Of a DNA stretch of 49,245 bases, positions 26,801 through 41,800 are shown one piece after another; positions within the stretch are counted from its first letter, which is position 1; each line of letters starts with the position of its first letter. The stretch covers positions 1-49,245 of the forward strand of contig JAUIAG010000006.1 of NCBI GenBank assembly GCA_030425355.1, read 5' to 3'. The position numbers and the translations under genes are program-made. The stretch is from Verrucomicrobiia bacterium. GTDB lineage: Bacteria; Verrucomicrobiota; Verrucomicrobiia; Limisphaerales; JAJOIW01. Under the pieces are notes generated by a model. The model had not been told where the DNA came from and ran no database searches. It worked only from the letters and a program-made list of their open reading frames with translations.

Positions 26801-29800
26801 ATGAAGAACACCAGGCCAGTAACCTCAATGGCATACCTATTCATGTGGGCTCTGATGGGAGCAGGGCTCCTTCAGGGCAATCTCAATTCCCTGAAGGCAC
26901 AGGACAGGGACTTTGATGAAACCTCCAGCTGGGCAATCATTGGCGACGCCTACCCCAACGGCGATTCAATTGTTCTGACCCCCTCTTCCCGTAACAAGGC
27001 CGGTGCCGCATGGTTCCGCAACGCGGTCGATCTCTCCGCCAACTTCGACCTCAAGTTCGAGGTGTTTTTCGGGACACGCGATTCACGGGGAGCCGATGGT
27101 GTTGCCTTTGTCATGCACCGCGACGCCCGCGGCTTCGGAGCCATAGGCGAAGGGGGCCCGGGCATGGGCTTCGCGGACGTGCGCCCGACCCAGGGCAGCC
27201 TCAAGATTATGCCGTCTCTCGGAGTCGAGTTCGACACCTCCCAGAACTCACGGAGTGACGGCACCATTGATCCTGAATACGATCACGTTGCCACAGTCAA
27301 GAACGGGAACCTCCAGGCGCCGTGGTCCGATGCCGCGGAGATGGGCAGCACCACCGTTTACAACAGGCGCAATAACAGGTTTTACACCTCCTATCTGGAT
27401 TTTGAGGACGGCGAATGGCACGAGGTCCGGGTCAAGTGGATCGCCTCCACGCAGACTCTCATTGTGACCCTTGATGGGAATGTTGTTCAGAATTTTTCCC
27501 ACAACATTGTCAGCAACTTCTTCCGCAACGACCCGATCGTGAACTTCGGATGGACCGGCGCCACCGGGAGTGACTACAACTTCCAGGCTTTCCGGGCCGT
27601 CAGTTTCAGTGGTCGACAACTGCCCCTGAATGAGGACGGCACGGCCGTCGCGGACACCGACAGTGACAACGATGGCATCAATGACTCCGTCGACCCGTTT
27701 TATGACTACTTCGCCTCGATCGATGAGGATGTGGATCTGACACTCAACCTTGCCAGAACCTTCCCTGGACCTTCCTCAATACTCATTCCTCCCGGTTTCA
27801 TGGTGTCAGATGGCTCCCGGTCTGAATCCAACAGCTCTGCAGGTCCCGTCAGTTTCACCATGAATTCCTACGACAGGGACTTTTTCTTCCGGGCACCGGA
27901 GAACAGCGGGGAGGACTATGTGGTGGAAATTCCCGGCACACCCAGTGGCAGGCTGAACGTGGATGTGCGTCCTGTTGCCGACCCCATCAACCTGGTGTTC
28001 TCCTCATCCGTGGTGTCGCTTTACGAGGATATTGACGGCGATGAGCAGAAGGATGACGGCGAATCAAACACCTTCTTCTCCGGCAACGGTTCCGGCCCGG
28101 ACGGCGGATCCACACATAATATAAACTTCGAGATCCCATCGGGCTTCGACCTCGACAAACTGGAAATCCAGGTGGATTTCCCGACCTATGACAATGACGT
28201 GACGGTCATTTTCGGAAATGCCACCTACGAAGGGTTACTGGGAACTCAGGAAAACAATCCGGATTCATTTATAGATTTTCCATGGCAGCCAAACGTGAAC
28301 GGCCTGCCGCGGGGGCGGGTGGTGTTCAAGAGAAATGAAATCTTCTTCTTCGCGACGGCATCGAAGGACTCTGATTCGCTGGAACTGATAGCCCGGCGCA
28401 GTTATCCGGGGGGAACTGCACTTCGTCATGGACGCAACGATGTCCGGTTTATTAATCCGGATGGACCAGGGCCGGATTCCATACGCGGGGTGATGACATG
28501 GAACTATCCGAGCCGTGCTGACATTGCCGGCCAGGTGAATGCAATGCTCCCGGTCGTTATCGAGGCAGCGCTTCAGGATACGGATGGAAGCGAAGTGATC
28601 AATTCCATAGTCCTGAGCAATATCCCGGCGGGAGTTATCCTCATGGACAACTCCCATTTCCACATTTCCACCGGCACCGGTGCGAACCTCGACATCACCA
28701 GCTGGAACCGCACCGGCATGACCATCCAGGTTCCCCAAAGCGCACCGTCCAAATTTGAAATCGACGTCGAAGCCACCAGCCGCGAGACCGAGAACAACTC
28801 TCTTTACACCACCACCCGGAAGATGGGCGTCGAAGTTTATGACATCGACTCCGATGGCGACGGAATCAACGACTCCATTGAATGCCCGGTGTTTGTTGCC
28901 GCGGCCGGCGACTGGGTCGTGGATGATCTGCTGCTGCGCAGTGGTGACATTTCCATCACCGAGGGCGGGGTCGGCAGCTATGTCAACAACCTCGGGCGGA
29001 ACCGCGATGTCCCGGGATACACCTTCCTCGACATTACCGGCGGAGTCAGTTACTACCGGATCACCCGCTGGAGAGGAAATCAGGAATCCTCGATCGGCAA
29101 ACATCTCCAGTTTTCAGTGGCGATTCTCGATCTTGGACGAAGCCACGGGTATCCGTTCTTCGACTATTCCTACGAGGGAAGCCAGCGCGAACTGACCCGT
29201 CAGGACATCCGTATCCAAGGCACCAACGGAACGGTTATCACCGCCAACATCGACGCTGAAATATTTGAACATTATCCCGAAGGAGGGCGATTCAATGAGA
29301 CTTTCCAGTACAGTATTCCCCTGACAGCTGAGGTGTTCAATGTGGACGAACGGGTCTTCAGCGCGGTCATGGCCAGTGTGGCCGCCGTCGAAATCCGCGC
29401 GGAACTGTGGGTTGGCCTGAGTGGCGTGGAAGGGTATCTTGCCCCGGCCGGGGCCTTTCTCGCCGGCTGTCCCGACCATGACGGTGACGGTATTTTCAAT
29501 CATCTTGACGAAGACTCCGACAATGATGGTCTGGCCGATGCCGTGGAAGGGACAAAGGATTCCGACAATGATGGCACACCGGATTATCTGGACGAGGATG
29601 ACGATGGCGACGGGCTCCTAACCCGTCATGAAATAATGCCCGTCGACTTCGCCAACGACCCGGATGAGGACAACATCCCCAACTGGCTGGATCTCGACTC
29701 CGACGGAGACGGCATCCCCGATCGCATTGAACGATTCTCCAATCCGGAAATTGGTGATGCCGGCACAGTGAATGACCCTGCATTCCTCGACCGCGATTCC

Positions 29801-32800
29801 GATGAGGATGGCCAGTCCGACACCCGTGAGGCAGGAGGTAACGCACTGGCACCCATTGACAGTGACAGGGACGGGATTCCCGATTATATCGATCTCGACA
29901 ATACCAATGACGGCGTCATCGACGGTCCTCAGAAGACGTACACCGGAAAGGTTCTGGGGTCGTTTTTTCAGAACGGCGGGGCTCTTGATGTGGTTTCACG
30001 CCACTGGATTCGGAATAATTCGTCCATTGCACCGGGAGCCGGGCTGCAGGTGGCTGATTCCGGTGGCCGGCAGCAGCTGGTGCTCTCCGGAGTCGACCAG
30101 ATCTCGGTGGCTGATGCACGAAGCCGCGGCGATTATCTGCAGTTCAGCTTCACTGTGGAACCGGATCTTGACCAGAAGCCCGAAAGCCTTTTCCTTGCCG
30201 GTGTGACCCTCAATGGCATTGCCGGTGAATCCTTCAGAGTGGCAGTTGAAGTGGATCACTCCCCGGTCTTCAACTCGGCGCGCCGACTGGCCCAGGACAT
30301 CCCCGTTCAGGGTTCAGATGTCCGGAACATCCAGTTTGAAAGCCCCTACGAACTCGACCCCGGGGATACCTGTTTCGTTCGTATCTACCCATACAGTCTC
30401 AGCGACGGGAATGCCAACCAGGGGCTTGACCTCGACAGTCTGTTTATCTGCTTTACAACAACCTATCCGCTGAGGACCACAAGCGAGCCCGCACCGGATG
30501 AGGAACTCAAGGACATCCTCGAGATTCCGGTCGTCATCCGTGATATCCACGTCGACCACCCGAACTTCGAAATCGAGGCGACTGGTCTTGTGCGCGGCAT
30601 CGTCCGCTCCGAACTCGCCCCATACGGCAAGCCTGTGTGGGCCGCCGATGAAATCGCCAAAACCGATCCGACCCTCACCAATGAAAGGGACTTCAACCAG
30701 TGGTGGAATGACACGCCCGGCCTGAGCAAAACCATTAGTCCGGAGGACCTCATCGCCGGTGATGCCAAAGGGTCCAAGCTGCTGCTACGATCCAATGGCG
30801 ACGGAACATACAGCTTCGACGACACAAGCTTCTTCCCGCTGCACCGCGACAGTGTCAGACCAGGCTCCACTCTCGAGCCATACCTCGACAACAACTACCA
30901 CTTCACCATGGAGATCCATAACCGGTTCACCTACAGGCCCGGCATGGTGTTCACCTTCCGCGGCGATGACGACGTATGGGTATTCATCGATGGGAAACTG
31001 GTCGTCGACCTCGGAGGCGTTCATGGACCTGTCGACGGATTCGTCGCTCTGGATACACTCGGACTGACCCCCGGGAAATCCTATGCATTCGACATGTTCT
31101 TTGCTGAGAGAAAGACCGTTGGCTCGAACTTCCTCATGACCACCTCCATCGTTTTTGATGAGAATCCGGAGGACAGGAATGACTCTGACATGGACGGTGT
31201 GTTCGACACGGCCGACCTTGATGACGACAATGATGGTATTCTCGATGCCATTGAAGACGGTGGAACCGTCGATGGAGTGTATGCCGCCATTATCAATGGA
31301 TCCTTTGAAAGTCCATCCATCGCGGGCGGATGGGACTCCGCCTTCGAAAGGCAGTTCGGCGAGCAGGGTTCAGCGTCCGTCTACGAGCATGAGGATGATA
31401 TCCATGGCTGGAGAACGACAGCCGGTGACAGATTCATGGAAATATGGCAGTCCGGCCACCAGGGAGTCGCGTCATATGAAGGACGTCAGCATATCGAACT
31501 GAATGCCGCTCAGGACGCGGTGACCTATCAGGATGTCCGCACTGTTCCCGGAAGTGTCATGAACTGGCACTTTGCCCACCGTGGCCGGGAAGGGGAGGAC
31601 ACCATTGAGTTCATGGCCGCAGAGCCCGGTGCGGAGCCCCGCATAATCGGTCGGTACACGACAGGAGCCGATGAGTGGTCCAGCTACCACGGAGAATATG
31701 TGGTGCCGGATGGTCAGACCCTGACCCGGTTCCAGTTCCGCGCTGTGTCCACTGCCGGCAATGTCAAGTCCGTCGGCAACTTCCTTGACGCCGTCTATGT
31801 CTACCCCGAAACACTTGCGGGCGTCGACACCGACGGAGACGGTCTTGTCAATTCAAGGGATCTGGACAGCGATGGAGACGGCATTCCGGACAATCTCGAA
31901 GCACAGCCAAGCCGCGGGTACATATCTCCGACTGGCACATATGACGCCAGAGGTGTGGACATAGCCTATGTCGGCGGTCTGATTCCGGTTGATTCCGACA
32001 GTGTTGGCGCTCCTGATTACCTCTCGGTTGACAGTGACGGGGACAGGCTTTCCGATCTCAACGAGAGCGGTTTGACTCTCGGAGGCCGTGTGGGTGTCAA
32101 CGGTCTCGACGACAGCCTCGATTCCAGTGATGACTTCTCCGACCCCAACGGAAAGATCAACACCATTGCCATTCTGAAGGATTCCAACTCCAACCTGAAC
32201 AGCGGTGGAGATGTGGATTTCAGGGAACGGCACTTCGATGCCCGCCCCGACAAGGTGCGGTTGATATCACATGGCGGTGTGACTGCCAGCGGCTCTGGTC
32301 CCGGCGGCCTTCCGGAGCTGCGGAGGCTGTTTATTCCGGCCGGTGCCAACCGCGCCCTGTTGATCATTTCCAGCTTCGAGCGGGACCACTGTCATCCGGG
32401 CGATGACTGTAACTCAAGGAACAGCCGCGATCTGGCTGACAACTTCGCCGCTCCGCAGTTCCGCGATTCCAATTACCAGATCCTGAACCGCATTACCGGC
32501 GAGGGTGGAATCATCGAAAGAAAAAACCCGCTCATGATGCCTGATGGCGATCTCCGCTTCATGTGGGCCGGTTCGTTTATCGCCGACACGGACTCCCACC
32601 AGACCATGAAATTCTCACATGAGTCCTACCATGTCGCTTTCTATGAGGAAGAGATCGACTACCTGCTTGGCGGCGAGCCTTCCGGATATGTCATGGTGAG
32701 CCTCCCGGATGTCAAACTTCCGACAAATGATGGCGACGACGCCTTCCTTTCCGCTTACGTCTTCGACAATGTCGAACAGGACAACACCGGCGTGGTGCGT

Positions 32801-35800
32801 TCCGGAACCGCTTCCCATAATTTCCTCGCATCGGAAACACGCGGTGATTTCACGCTGTCCACAGACTCACTCGACGAAGGGCAGCAGCCGGATGAACCGA
32901 ATGACGGTTTTCTCATCGTCGGCCATTCATTCACAGGGATGCCGACTCATAACGGTGGATTTCTGGAATCCGAAGGTTTTGACATTGTCCGTCATATGGT
33001 CACCAGTAACCCGGAAGGCCGGATTCGAAACGGTTCCGAGCCCGATGGGTTCAGTCTCACCGCGCAGTTCCGCAACGGTCCTTCTGAAGGGGTTATCAAT
33101 TCCTTCAGTATGAAGTCGGCTCTGCCCCGAGACCTGGACGTCACCGGCGCGATAGGTTTCAGTTTCACCATTGAATCCATCTCTGTCAGCAACACCGGTG
33201 GCGATGGACTCGACGTGGACCCATTCGATGTTGCGGAAATTCCCCGCGACGGTCGGTCCTACCTTGTGCAGAATCGTCCTGCCGACCTGTATGCCATTGA
33301 TCTGCTGACCGGATCCAGCCGGCTCCTGGTGGATAACATCTGGCCGCAGCAGCTCAACGGCGGTGGATATAATGAACTGGATGGAGCCCTCTGGTTCTAT
33401 CCGAATGATGTCAATGACACCCCGAACCTCGTCCGCATCGGCGGATCCTTCGAGGCGGAACTGGTCGAGATCGAAGGGCTCAGTTCCATTACCGGAAACA
33501 ATTTCTACACAGGTGATATTGACGGCCAGGGACGCATGGTAATTGCCGGCAATGGAGGCGGCGGTGCGTGGGTCATCATCGATCTAAACCCCAACTCGGC
33601 CACATACCGCACTGTTCTGGGCGAATTTCAGCCCCAGCCGCGGGTCAACGGTTTTGCGGACATGTCATTCAACCCGATTGACGGCAAAGCCTACGCTGTG
33701 GCCGGGAACCTCAATTTCTACCGCATTGACATCGACGACCAGACCAGTGAGCTGCTCGGAAGACTCAGTGGTCCTCTGACCGGAACCTATGGCGGACAGT
33801 TCTTTGATGACAAGGGGAATATATATTTCTCTCACAACAATACCGGCAACATCTATCGCGTCAGGGAAACCCATAACATCGTTGCCGGTCAGAACATCGC
33901 GGCGAACCTCTTTACAGTAGGGCCCAAATCCGGTCTCAATGACGGTGCAAGATCAGCCTTCACGCCTATCCGCGGCACCGGTGAGGATGATGATGGCGGG
34001 TCCCTTGGAAATGTGGATGTCACCGATTATGAGAATAACGGCGGCAGTTCATTCAATCCTGCCACGGAAACCTTCCAGCTGACCGACGATGAGCAGGAAC
34101 TGGAACCGGGCCTGAACTCGCTCCTGCGCGATGCCTCCATCTGGCTGGATGCTCTCGATATCAACGGCAATGGCACCACGCCGCCCTCAGGAACTCAGCT
34201 TGCCTCATGGAGGGATCTGACACCGAATCAGAACCATGCGGCACAGCCGGGCGGTTCCGGCTATCCGGTCTACGTGCATTCCCGCAAGGCGGTGAACTTC
34301 ACCGGCAACTCTTTCATGACAGTCGGCGATGCGCCGTCCCTCGATATCAGTAACGGAGTGACCCTGATTATGGTGGGCGCCCCCCAGACCGGTTCCATCG
34401 GGCACATAACCCATAAAGGTGGAAACAACGGCTGGAGTGTCAAGTTCGAGAGCGACGGCAGAATGACCACGCGCGTTCACGATGGCAGCCAGGCTCGCAA
34501 TGTCACTGTCGGCAGTTCACTGGCCGCCTCGAACGCCACACGTGGGCTGTTCACCGTCCGGACAGACGGCCGGGTTGTTGAAATGGGCCACGACGGCCGT
34601 CAGGAGTACTACACCACGCCTCTCAACAGCCTGAGAAATGTCTCCGGCAGCGCGCTTGAAATCGGCCGCCTGACTGGAAATCCCGATTTTTTCACCGGCG
34701 ACCTGAATGAATACATCATGTTCAACCGATATCTCTCCAATGCTGAACTCCAGCGTGTTGAGGAGTATCTTGCCGGGAAGTGGGAACTCGAGGAGCAGGT
34801 TGAAGACAACCTCCAGGAACTCCTCCGTTCGGCATCCATCTGGCTTGATGCCACTGTTGTCAATGGGTGGATCAGGGATCCCGAAAACGGTGCTTCAGTA
34901 GTTGACTGGGACGACCTGACAATCCACGAAAACGACGCACTTCAGAGTAATGCATCGAATGCCCCTGTATATTCCAGCAATGGCGGGATCGAGAAAGTGA
35001 CATTCCGTGGCACGGATCATCTCCGGGTGACTGACGACCCGTCCATTGATCCGGACGAGGGAATCACTCTGCTCTACGTGGCAAGGCCAGAACTGACCGG
35101 CACCGGCAACATAGCCTCCGTCGGCGTTAACAACAGCTGGCGTCACCGTATCGAACCGGATGGGCGCATCCTGTCACTGGTGAATGACGGCAGCAGCATC
35201 GAAACCGTCGCCTCCAGCAATGACCTCACTGTCGGCGCCGGTCAGGTCGCCGTATTCGGGACACGCATCACCGGGCCGGACATTGATCTGTTTCTCAACG
35301 GCCGTCATGAGAATGGCCTCACCGGGCGCAGCGGAATCCTGAATACTGCCGACCCTCTTCTCATCGGAGCTGTTTCACCCGGGGTCGAGGTTTTTGAAGG
35401 AGATCTCCACGAGTTCATTCTTTTCAACCGTGCACTCACCGATCTTGAGGTGCAGCGGGTTGAGACCTACCTCGCCGAAAAATGGAACGTTGAGGACCAG
35501 CTTCCGGAAGATCACCCGGCTGCGGTGCCGCCGGCTCTCGCCGGCAACAGTGTCGGAGCCGTGTGGCAGAAGGAACCGGTTGACCTCACCGAGGACTTTT
35601 TCCTCAGCACCGAGATCTACTTTGGTGACAGCGAAGCCAACGAAGGCGGAGTAACCATCACTCTTCAAAACTCTGTCAACGGATCCGAGGCTCTCGGCAA
35701 CGATCCGGACAACCTCGGTGCCGTCTCTCCAGGATTCGGTATATATTTCAAAACCAGCAGCGACGGAACCGACCCCGCCTATGACCACGTCGGCTTCTTT

Positions 35801-38800
35801 GAGAATGGCGTCATCGTCCCGGTCGGACCGGATCCGGTGAGAATCAATCCTGATTCAGACAACGTCGAGGACGGAAAATGGCATACCATAGCAGTCGAAT
35901 GGGATGCCGACGAACAGGTCATGAAGGTCTACTACGAGGGCGAGGTGGTTCAGACCATCCAGCGTGACATTGTTGAAACCGCCCTTGGCGGCAACCCCAA
36001 CGCCTTCCTCGGTTTCACCGCCGGAACCAATCCCAAACAGCCAAACTCCTTTGGAGCGAAAATCAATGACTGGAAATCTCCGGATCCCGATCTGGACCGG
36101 TACACACTGAGGACGCGCACTCTTGGCAGTGAGGCGCTGTCACCACAGGGATCTCCTGTGGATCCCAACCTGACCATTGTCTCATCGCCCGCAGACGCCC
36201 TCATCGACGGGGCAAGGGTGATGTTCCGCTCCGATTTCGAAAGAGGTGTGGAAAGTCTGGGAATCCTCGGGGCTGCCGGAAACTCCGGCACCGTGGACGG
36301 CCTCAACTGGAGCTTCGACCGCGACACCGGCATTCTGACGCTGACCGGCGAGGCGGCTGTCAGTGTCTACCAGCAGGCGCTCCGTAAAGCCGCATATTTC
36401 AACGCCGCTTTCTCCACTTCACCGGGAGTCACCCATGATTTCAGTATCTCACTCGGACTGGGAATTCCATTTACCGGCCCCTCAAACAGCTTTGATGTGC
36501 CGCACTTCTACATGGTATTCGACCGTGCTGATGCAATGAGCTGGATTGAAGCCCGCAAGCTCGCCGCCAGCCGCTATTATCTTGGCTATCAGGGATACCT
36601 TGCCACCCTGACATCCGGCGATGAAAACAATGTCGCTTCCTTTGTCCTCGGCAACAACGAGGCATGGATTGGTGCCAGTGATGCCATCCGTGACAAGGAA
36701 TGGCGCTGGATGACCGGTCCGGAGGCCTTCGATGATTCCGGCAAGGGCCGACTCTTCTTTATCCAGAATGGCCAGCCAGGGCAGACCAGTGCGAATGGTG
36801 CCGTCGCCGGATACGCCTACAATGGACGTTTCTCCGCCTTCGGTTCCAGACTGCCTGATGACAATGTTTCCCACTCACCCGAAGAATACGCGGTGATAAC
36901 CGGCGACGGCACATGGGATGACCGCAGCCTTTTTGCCGACAGCGATGTCAACCGCTACGTGGTCGAGTTCGGTGGCCTCAAGGGAGAGCTTAAAAATCAG
37001 CTCTATCAGGCTCTCACTGTCAACTTCGGCAAGTCCGATGTGGACGGTGACGGTGTTCCCGACGCCGAGGACAACTGTGATGACACACCGGCCGGTGTTG
37101 CCGTCGATTCAGTCGGCTGCGGTCTTCCCACCTTCGCAGCCAATGACGTGTTCGGAATCATGGAAACCGCCATTCCTCTCAATATAGAATTTGGAGAGGT
37201 GACCTCGGACAACCCCTTCAGGATTTATGGCCTGCCCGACGGAGCCATTCTCTCCCATGGGTTCCAGACCCGTTCCGGATTCTGGATCGTTCCGGCTAAC
37301 CGCATTGAGAACATCGCTGTGATTCCTCCGAAAGGCTATCACGGCATCCGGACCCTCCAGGTCGCCCAGGCTGGCTCCAACCAGTTCCCGGTCGCCAGTT
37401 TCGGGACATTCGGGAGCGGATTCTCATCCACCGGCGGAAACCAGCTCAACAGGTTCACCGGGTTCAGCTATTCTGTGCTTCCTCCACTTGGCGGGCTCCT
37501 TCCACCTGGATCCGGGAAGTATGCCGTGCTCAAATCCACGCCGTTCCTCGGGACCGCCAATATCCAGGATCGCACCAATCCAGGAAACGGGTATTTCACC
37601 GTCTTCAATCTGAATACATCAGATGGGATTCTCGAATACACCTTCTCTGGACTGCAGCCCAATGGACTCTACGAATTCTCCTTCTGGACGGGAAATATCA
37701 ACACCGTTCTCAATGGTTTCCTTGAGCCGCTCAATATCGGGGTGACACGAACTGACGGGGATGAAGTAGAAGCACTTTACAATACCAGCGACATCCCGGG
37801 CATCCGGCTCAATTTCTCCGATCCACAGAAACTCTGGGAACAGCACGGGGTGGTCATAAGAAATGACAACCGTTCCAGCATGACACTGCGCATGGAGAAT
37901 CTCACTCCGGGGCTGCTCTCCAGTCTTTTCACCATGGACGACATCTCTTTCAGCAGGCTGATCACCGACGAGATGCAGCTCACCGTCCTGGGGCCGGAAA
38001 TTAACTCCGAAGACTCCATCGGCTTCAATAATGATCTGATTCCGATTACCGTGAACTTCGGTGATATTCGCTCCGCCCGTCCGCTTTTGATCAAGAATGT
38101 TCCGGCTGGTGCGGAACTGTCTCACGGCAAACGAATTGACGCCACCACATGGATCGTCGGTGTGCAGTCCATCCCTGTCCTCTCCATCCTGCCTCCGATG
38201 GGCTTTGCCGGCGTCATCGACCTTGAGGTGGCCCAGTTCGGATCAAACCTGTCGGTGATAGGGCGCGATCTCGCCGAAGTCAACGACGTTGAGATGGGAG
38301 ACAGCTCGGACTTTGACCAGGAAAGAAACCTCCTCCCGAGAATTGTTGAGATTTTCGACCTCGACAAAACCCCGCTGGTTGTCGATTACAGCCCCCTCAA
38401 CAGCCCGCAGGTGAATAATGTCATCGCGGAGGCGGTCCAGGCCATCTACGCCATGCATCAGGCGGCGCATCTCAGTTATGTATACCGCGAGCAGCATCGG
38501 TATGAGTTCACCTCGGCGGCCCTGAATTACAGTGCCGACAGCATCTTCAATAAGACCTGGAGCAATGACATCATCAACGACCGCCTGGCTCAGCGGATGG
38601 CTGAACTGAACAGTTCTCTGGAGGCATACCTGCTGACCGTCGGCGGGCGCTATCCCGACAACTGGCCGCTCAAGCTGCCCGATTTCTCTGCATCCTTCTG
38701 GTCCCCTCTCAATGGTCGACTGGTTGTTGAGACCACAATCGCAGAGGTTATTCCCCAGAATGCAGATGGAGACCCAATCGGCCTTCTATCCTTTGTGGCG

Positions 38801-41800
38801 CCACGGTGGAAAATGAATTCAATCGGGGCCGGCCCGGCACTCCTTTCCGGCGGGACCACGGTCACCAACTTCGCCGAAAAGATTGTCGTGGATCCGGACG
38901 AGGATTTTGTCCTGTCCTTTTCCATGAAAAATGAAGGTGCCAGTGAGGATATTGTTCTGTCAGCTTCCATCAACGGGACGGAAGTCATCTCCACATCGAC
39001 CATCATCAATGACGGTGACTGGCAGACATACATCGTGGAATGGAGTTCCGGGCTCGACACATCCGCAGAACTGGTGATCACCACTGCCGGTGCTGCCGGA
39101 TTCGATGCTGATCTGACGCTCGGCGATGTCGAACTGGCGCAGCAGATCACCACAGATGTTTCGGTGGAAGTTCTCCAGGGTGACATGATTCCTCCGGTTG
39201 CCATGTCAATGGTGGTTCAACTTCCGGATTCCAACCCGGTTACAGCCGACGTCGTTGCGGCCTCATGGGACAACGAGGGCAGGATTGACCCGACTACTGT
39301 CAAGGTTGTGTCTTCACCGGCGCATGGAATAGTGGTGGTCGATCCGACTACCGGAGTTCTGACCTACACACCATCCGGTGCGCCCATGGATGATGAACTG
39401 CTCTACACCCTTGAGGACGAGGACGGCAATATCTCCAATGCAGCAAGAGTCATCTTCGCCAAAGTCAATGTCGAGTCCGCACCTGCTGACCTCATCGGCT
39501 ACTGGAACTTCGACGAGACAGGCGGACTCGTCGCGCATGACAGTTCCAGCTACAGGAATGACGGTGAACTGAAAAATTTCACAGACGGCTCCACACAGTG
39601 GGTTCCCGGACAGATGGGCAACTCACTTGAATTCGGCGGCCCTGCCACCCAGCAGTTCGTCCTCGTTCCGGACTATCCGAAAGTCACCACCCAGATGACC
39701 GTCAGCGCATGGGTCTGGGCCTCCAGCTATGAGAACTACGGAACGATCATCAAAAACTGGGGGGAAGGCACAACCGGACAGTTCCACTTTGATCTCGGAC
39801 CGGCCGGGAATTCTCCCACTGCCACCATTGGCCAGCCAGACAGCACACCGCCACTCATTCCGGTCAATCACGAGCCGGGCAGTGGCAGCGGCATGGTGCG
39901 GCTCAGTGGTGTGCGCACAAATCCGGGAACCGGTGGTGTGGTCGTTGACCAGGTCAACCCCATCGCCCTCAGTGCCTGGAACCACCTCGCCCTCGTCGCC
40001 GATGGAACCAGTATCATTCTCTACCACAATGGAGTGGAGATTGAGAGAAAGCCGTACAATGGCCAGTTCAATCAGGCAAATGTTGATGCCCTTGGTATCG
40101 GTGCCAAACTCGATGATTTCGGGTCGTCCGCCGCATGGGATGTGCCCGGATACCTCGATGGGCGACTCGACGACCTCGCCATGTGGAACAGGGGACTGTC
40201 ACCCACGGAAGTCCGCACCATTTATAACAACGGTCTTGCCGGCCGGGCATTGCTCTCCGACAGCGCCACCATCACTCCGCCTTCGATCATCAGTAGCCCG
40301 GAGGCTGTGGAAGTGACACGTGGTGAAAGCTTCACCCTTGGTGTGGAGTTCGATGGGTCCACCCCGATAGTCGCTCAGTGGTATCGTGACGGTGTGCCGA
40401 TGCCTGGTCAGGATTCCGTCACATTCAGTGTGGATTCAGCCAGTCAGTCAGACGCGGGCCTTTATGCAGTCCGGATATCCAACGCCGCCGGGACCATTAT
40501 CTCCTCTCAGGCTTCTGTCACTGTTATTGAGACGGATAACCTCTCAACTGATCTGGCCGGATACTGGCGCTTCGAACGAAGCGAAGGGACGGTGCTGCTG
40601 GATGACTCCGGATCCGGACACCATGGCGAAGTCCGAACCGGCGGCGGGGAACCGCTCTGGGTTGATGGACTCTTCGGCAAGTCCCTTGAGCTGGATGGCG
40701 CCGCCGCCGGACATCATGCCGTCGTGGAAAACTGGTTGGCATCATCGAATGCCGTCACGGTCTCCGCATGGGTTCTGCCTCAGTCATTTCCTTCCAATGC
40801 CTCCATCATCCGCAATTTTGGCGACACCGACACAGGGGGGCAATTCAGCCTCGGACTCAACGGAGCCAGTGCGAGAGTCGCCAATACCGTATCCTTTGAT
40901 TCCGGTGAAAGCACAATCGTATCCGACACCGACCTTCCACAGGATAGCTGGAGCCACATTGCCGTGGTTGTCAGTGGAAACCGGCACCTGCTCTTCCAGA
41001 ATGGAGAACTGGTGGCCAGTGGCGATGGCGGCACCTTTGCATCGGATGCACTCAATGCTCTTGGCCTGGGTGGGCGCCTCGGGGACGATGCAAACCTCTC
41101 CACTGTTTTCCCGCAGATCTGGGACGGCATCATCGACGATTTTGCGGTGTGGACGAGGTCTCTCTCGTCTCTGGAGATCCGCACTCTCCACACCCGTGGT
41201 GTCCAGGGCGACAGCCTCGGGGATCTCCTTGGAATCCTGCCGGTTCACATCACCTCACAACCGCAGTCTGTAAAAACTGCTGAAGGTCTTCCAATCACGC
41301 TCAAAGCTGAGATTGAGGGCCCGGCAACCTTCTATCAGTGGTATAAGGACGGTCAGCCAATGCCTTCGCAGATTGGAAGCTCTCTGGTTATCGATGCCGC
41401 AAGGGAATCAGATTCCGGGGAATACCAGCTGATCGTGGGCAATGCGCTTGGGACTGTTGCTTCCGATGTGGCTGAAGTGCAGGTCATAGACACCGGGTCG
41501 CTGTCAGCAGGTCTGGTCGGCTACTGGCCGTTCGATGAAACCAGTGGAAATGTGGCGCATGACTACTCCGGCAACAGTTCACACGGTACTCTGCAGGGCT
41601 ACATAGGGGACTCCACTCAGTGGGTCTCAGGAAAGGCCGGTAACGCACTTGATTTCGGTGGACTTGTCAGCCAGCAGTACGTTCTGGTGCCTGACTATGT
41701 CAAACCGGACAGCGAGCTGACCATATCCGCGTGGGTTCGTCCCGATTCCCTCGACTACAACGCCACCATCGTCAAGAACTGGGGAGACGGATCCAGCCTG

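Noticed and set aside
28265..29104. 279-codon antisense frame under the giant gene
   Set aside because: No start context or domain; sense strand is coding throughout.
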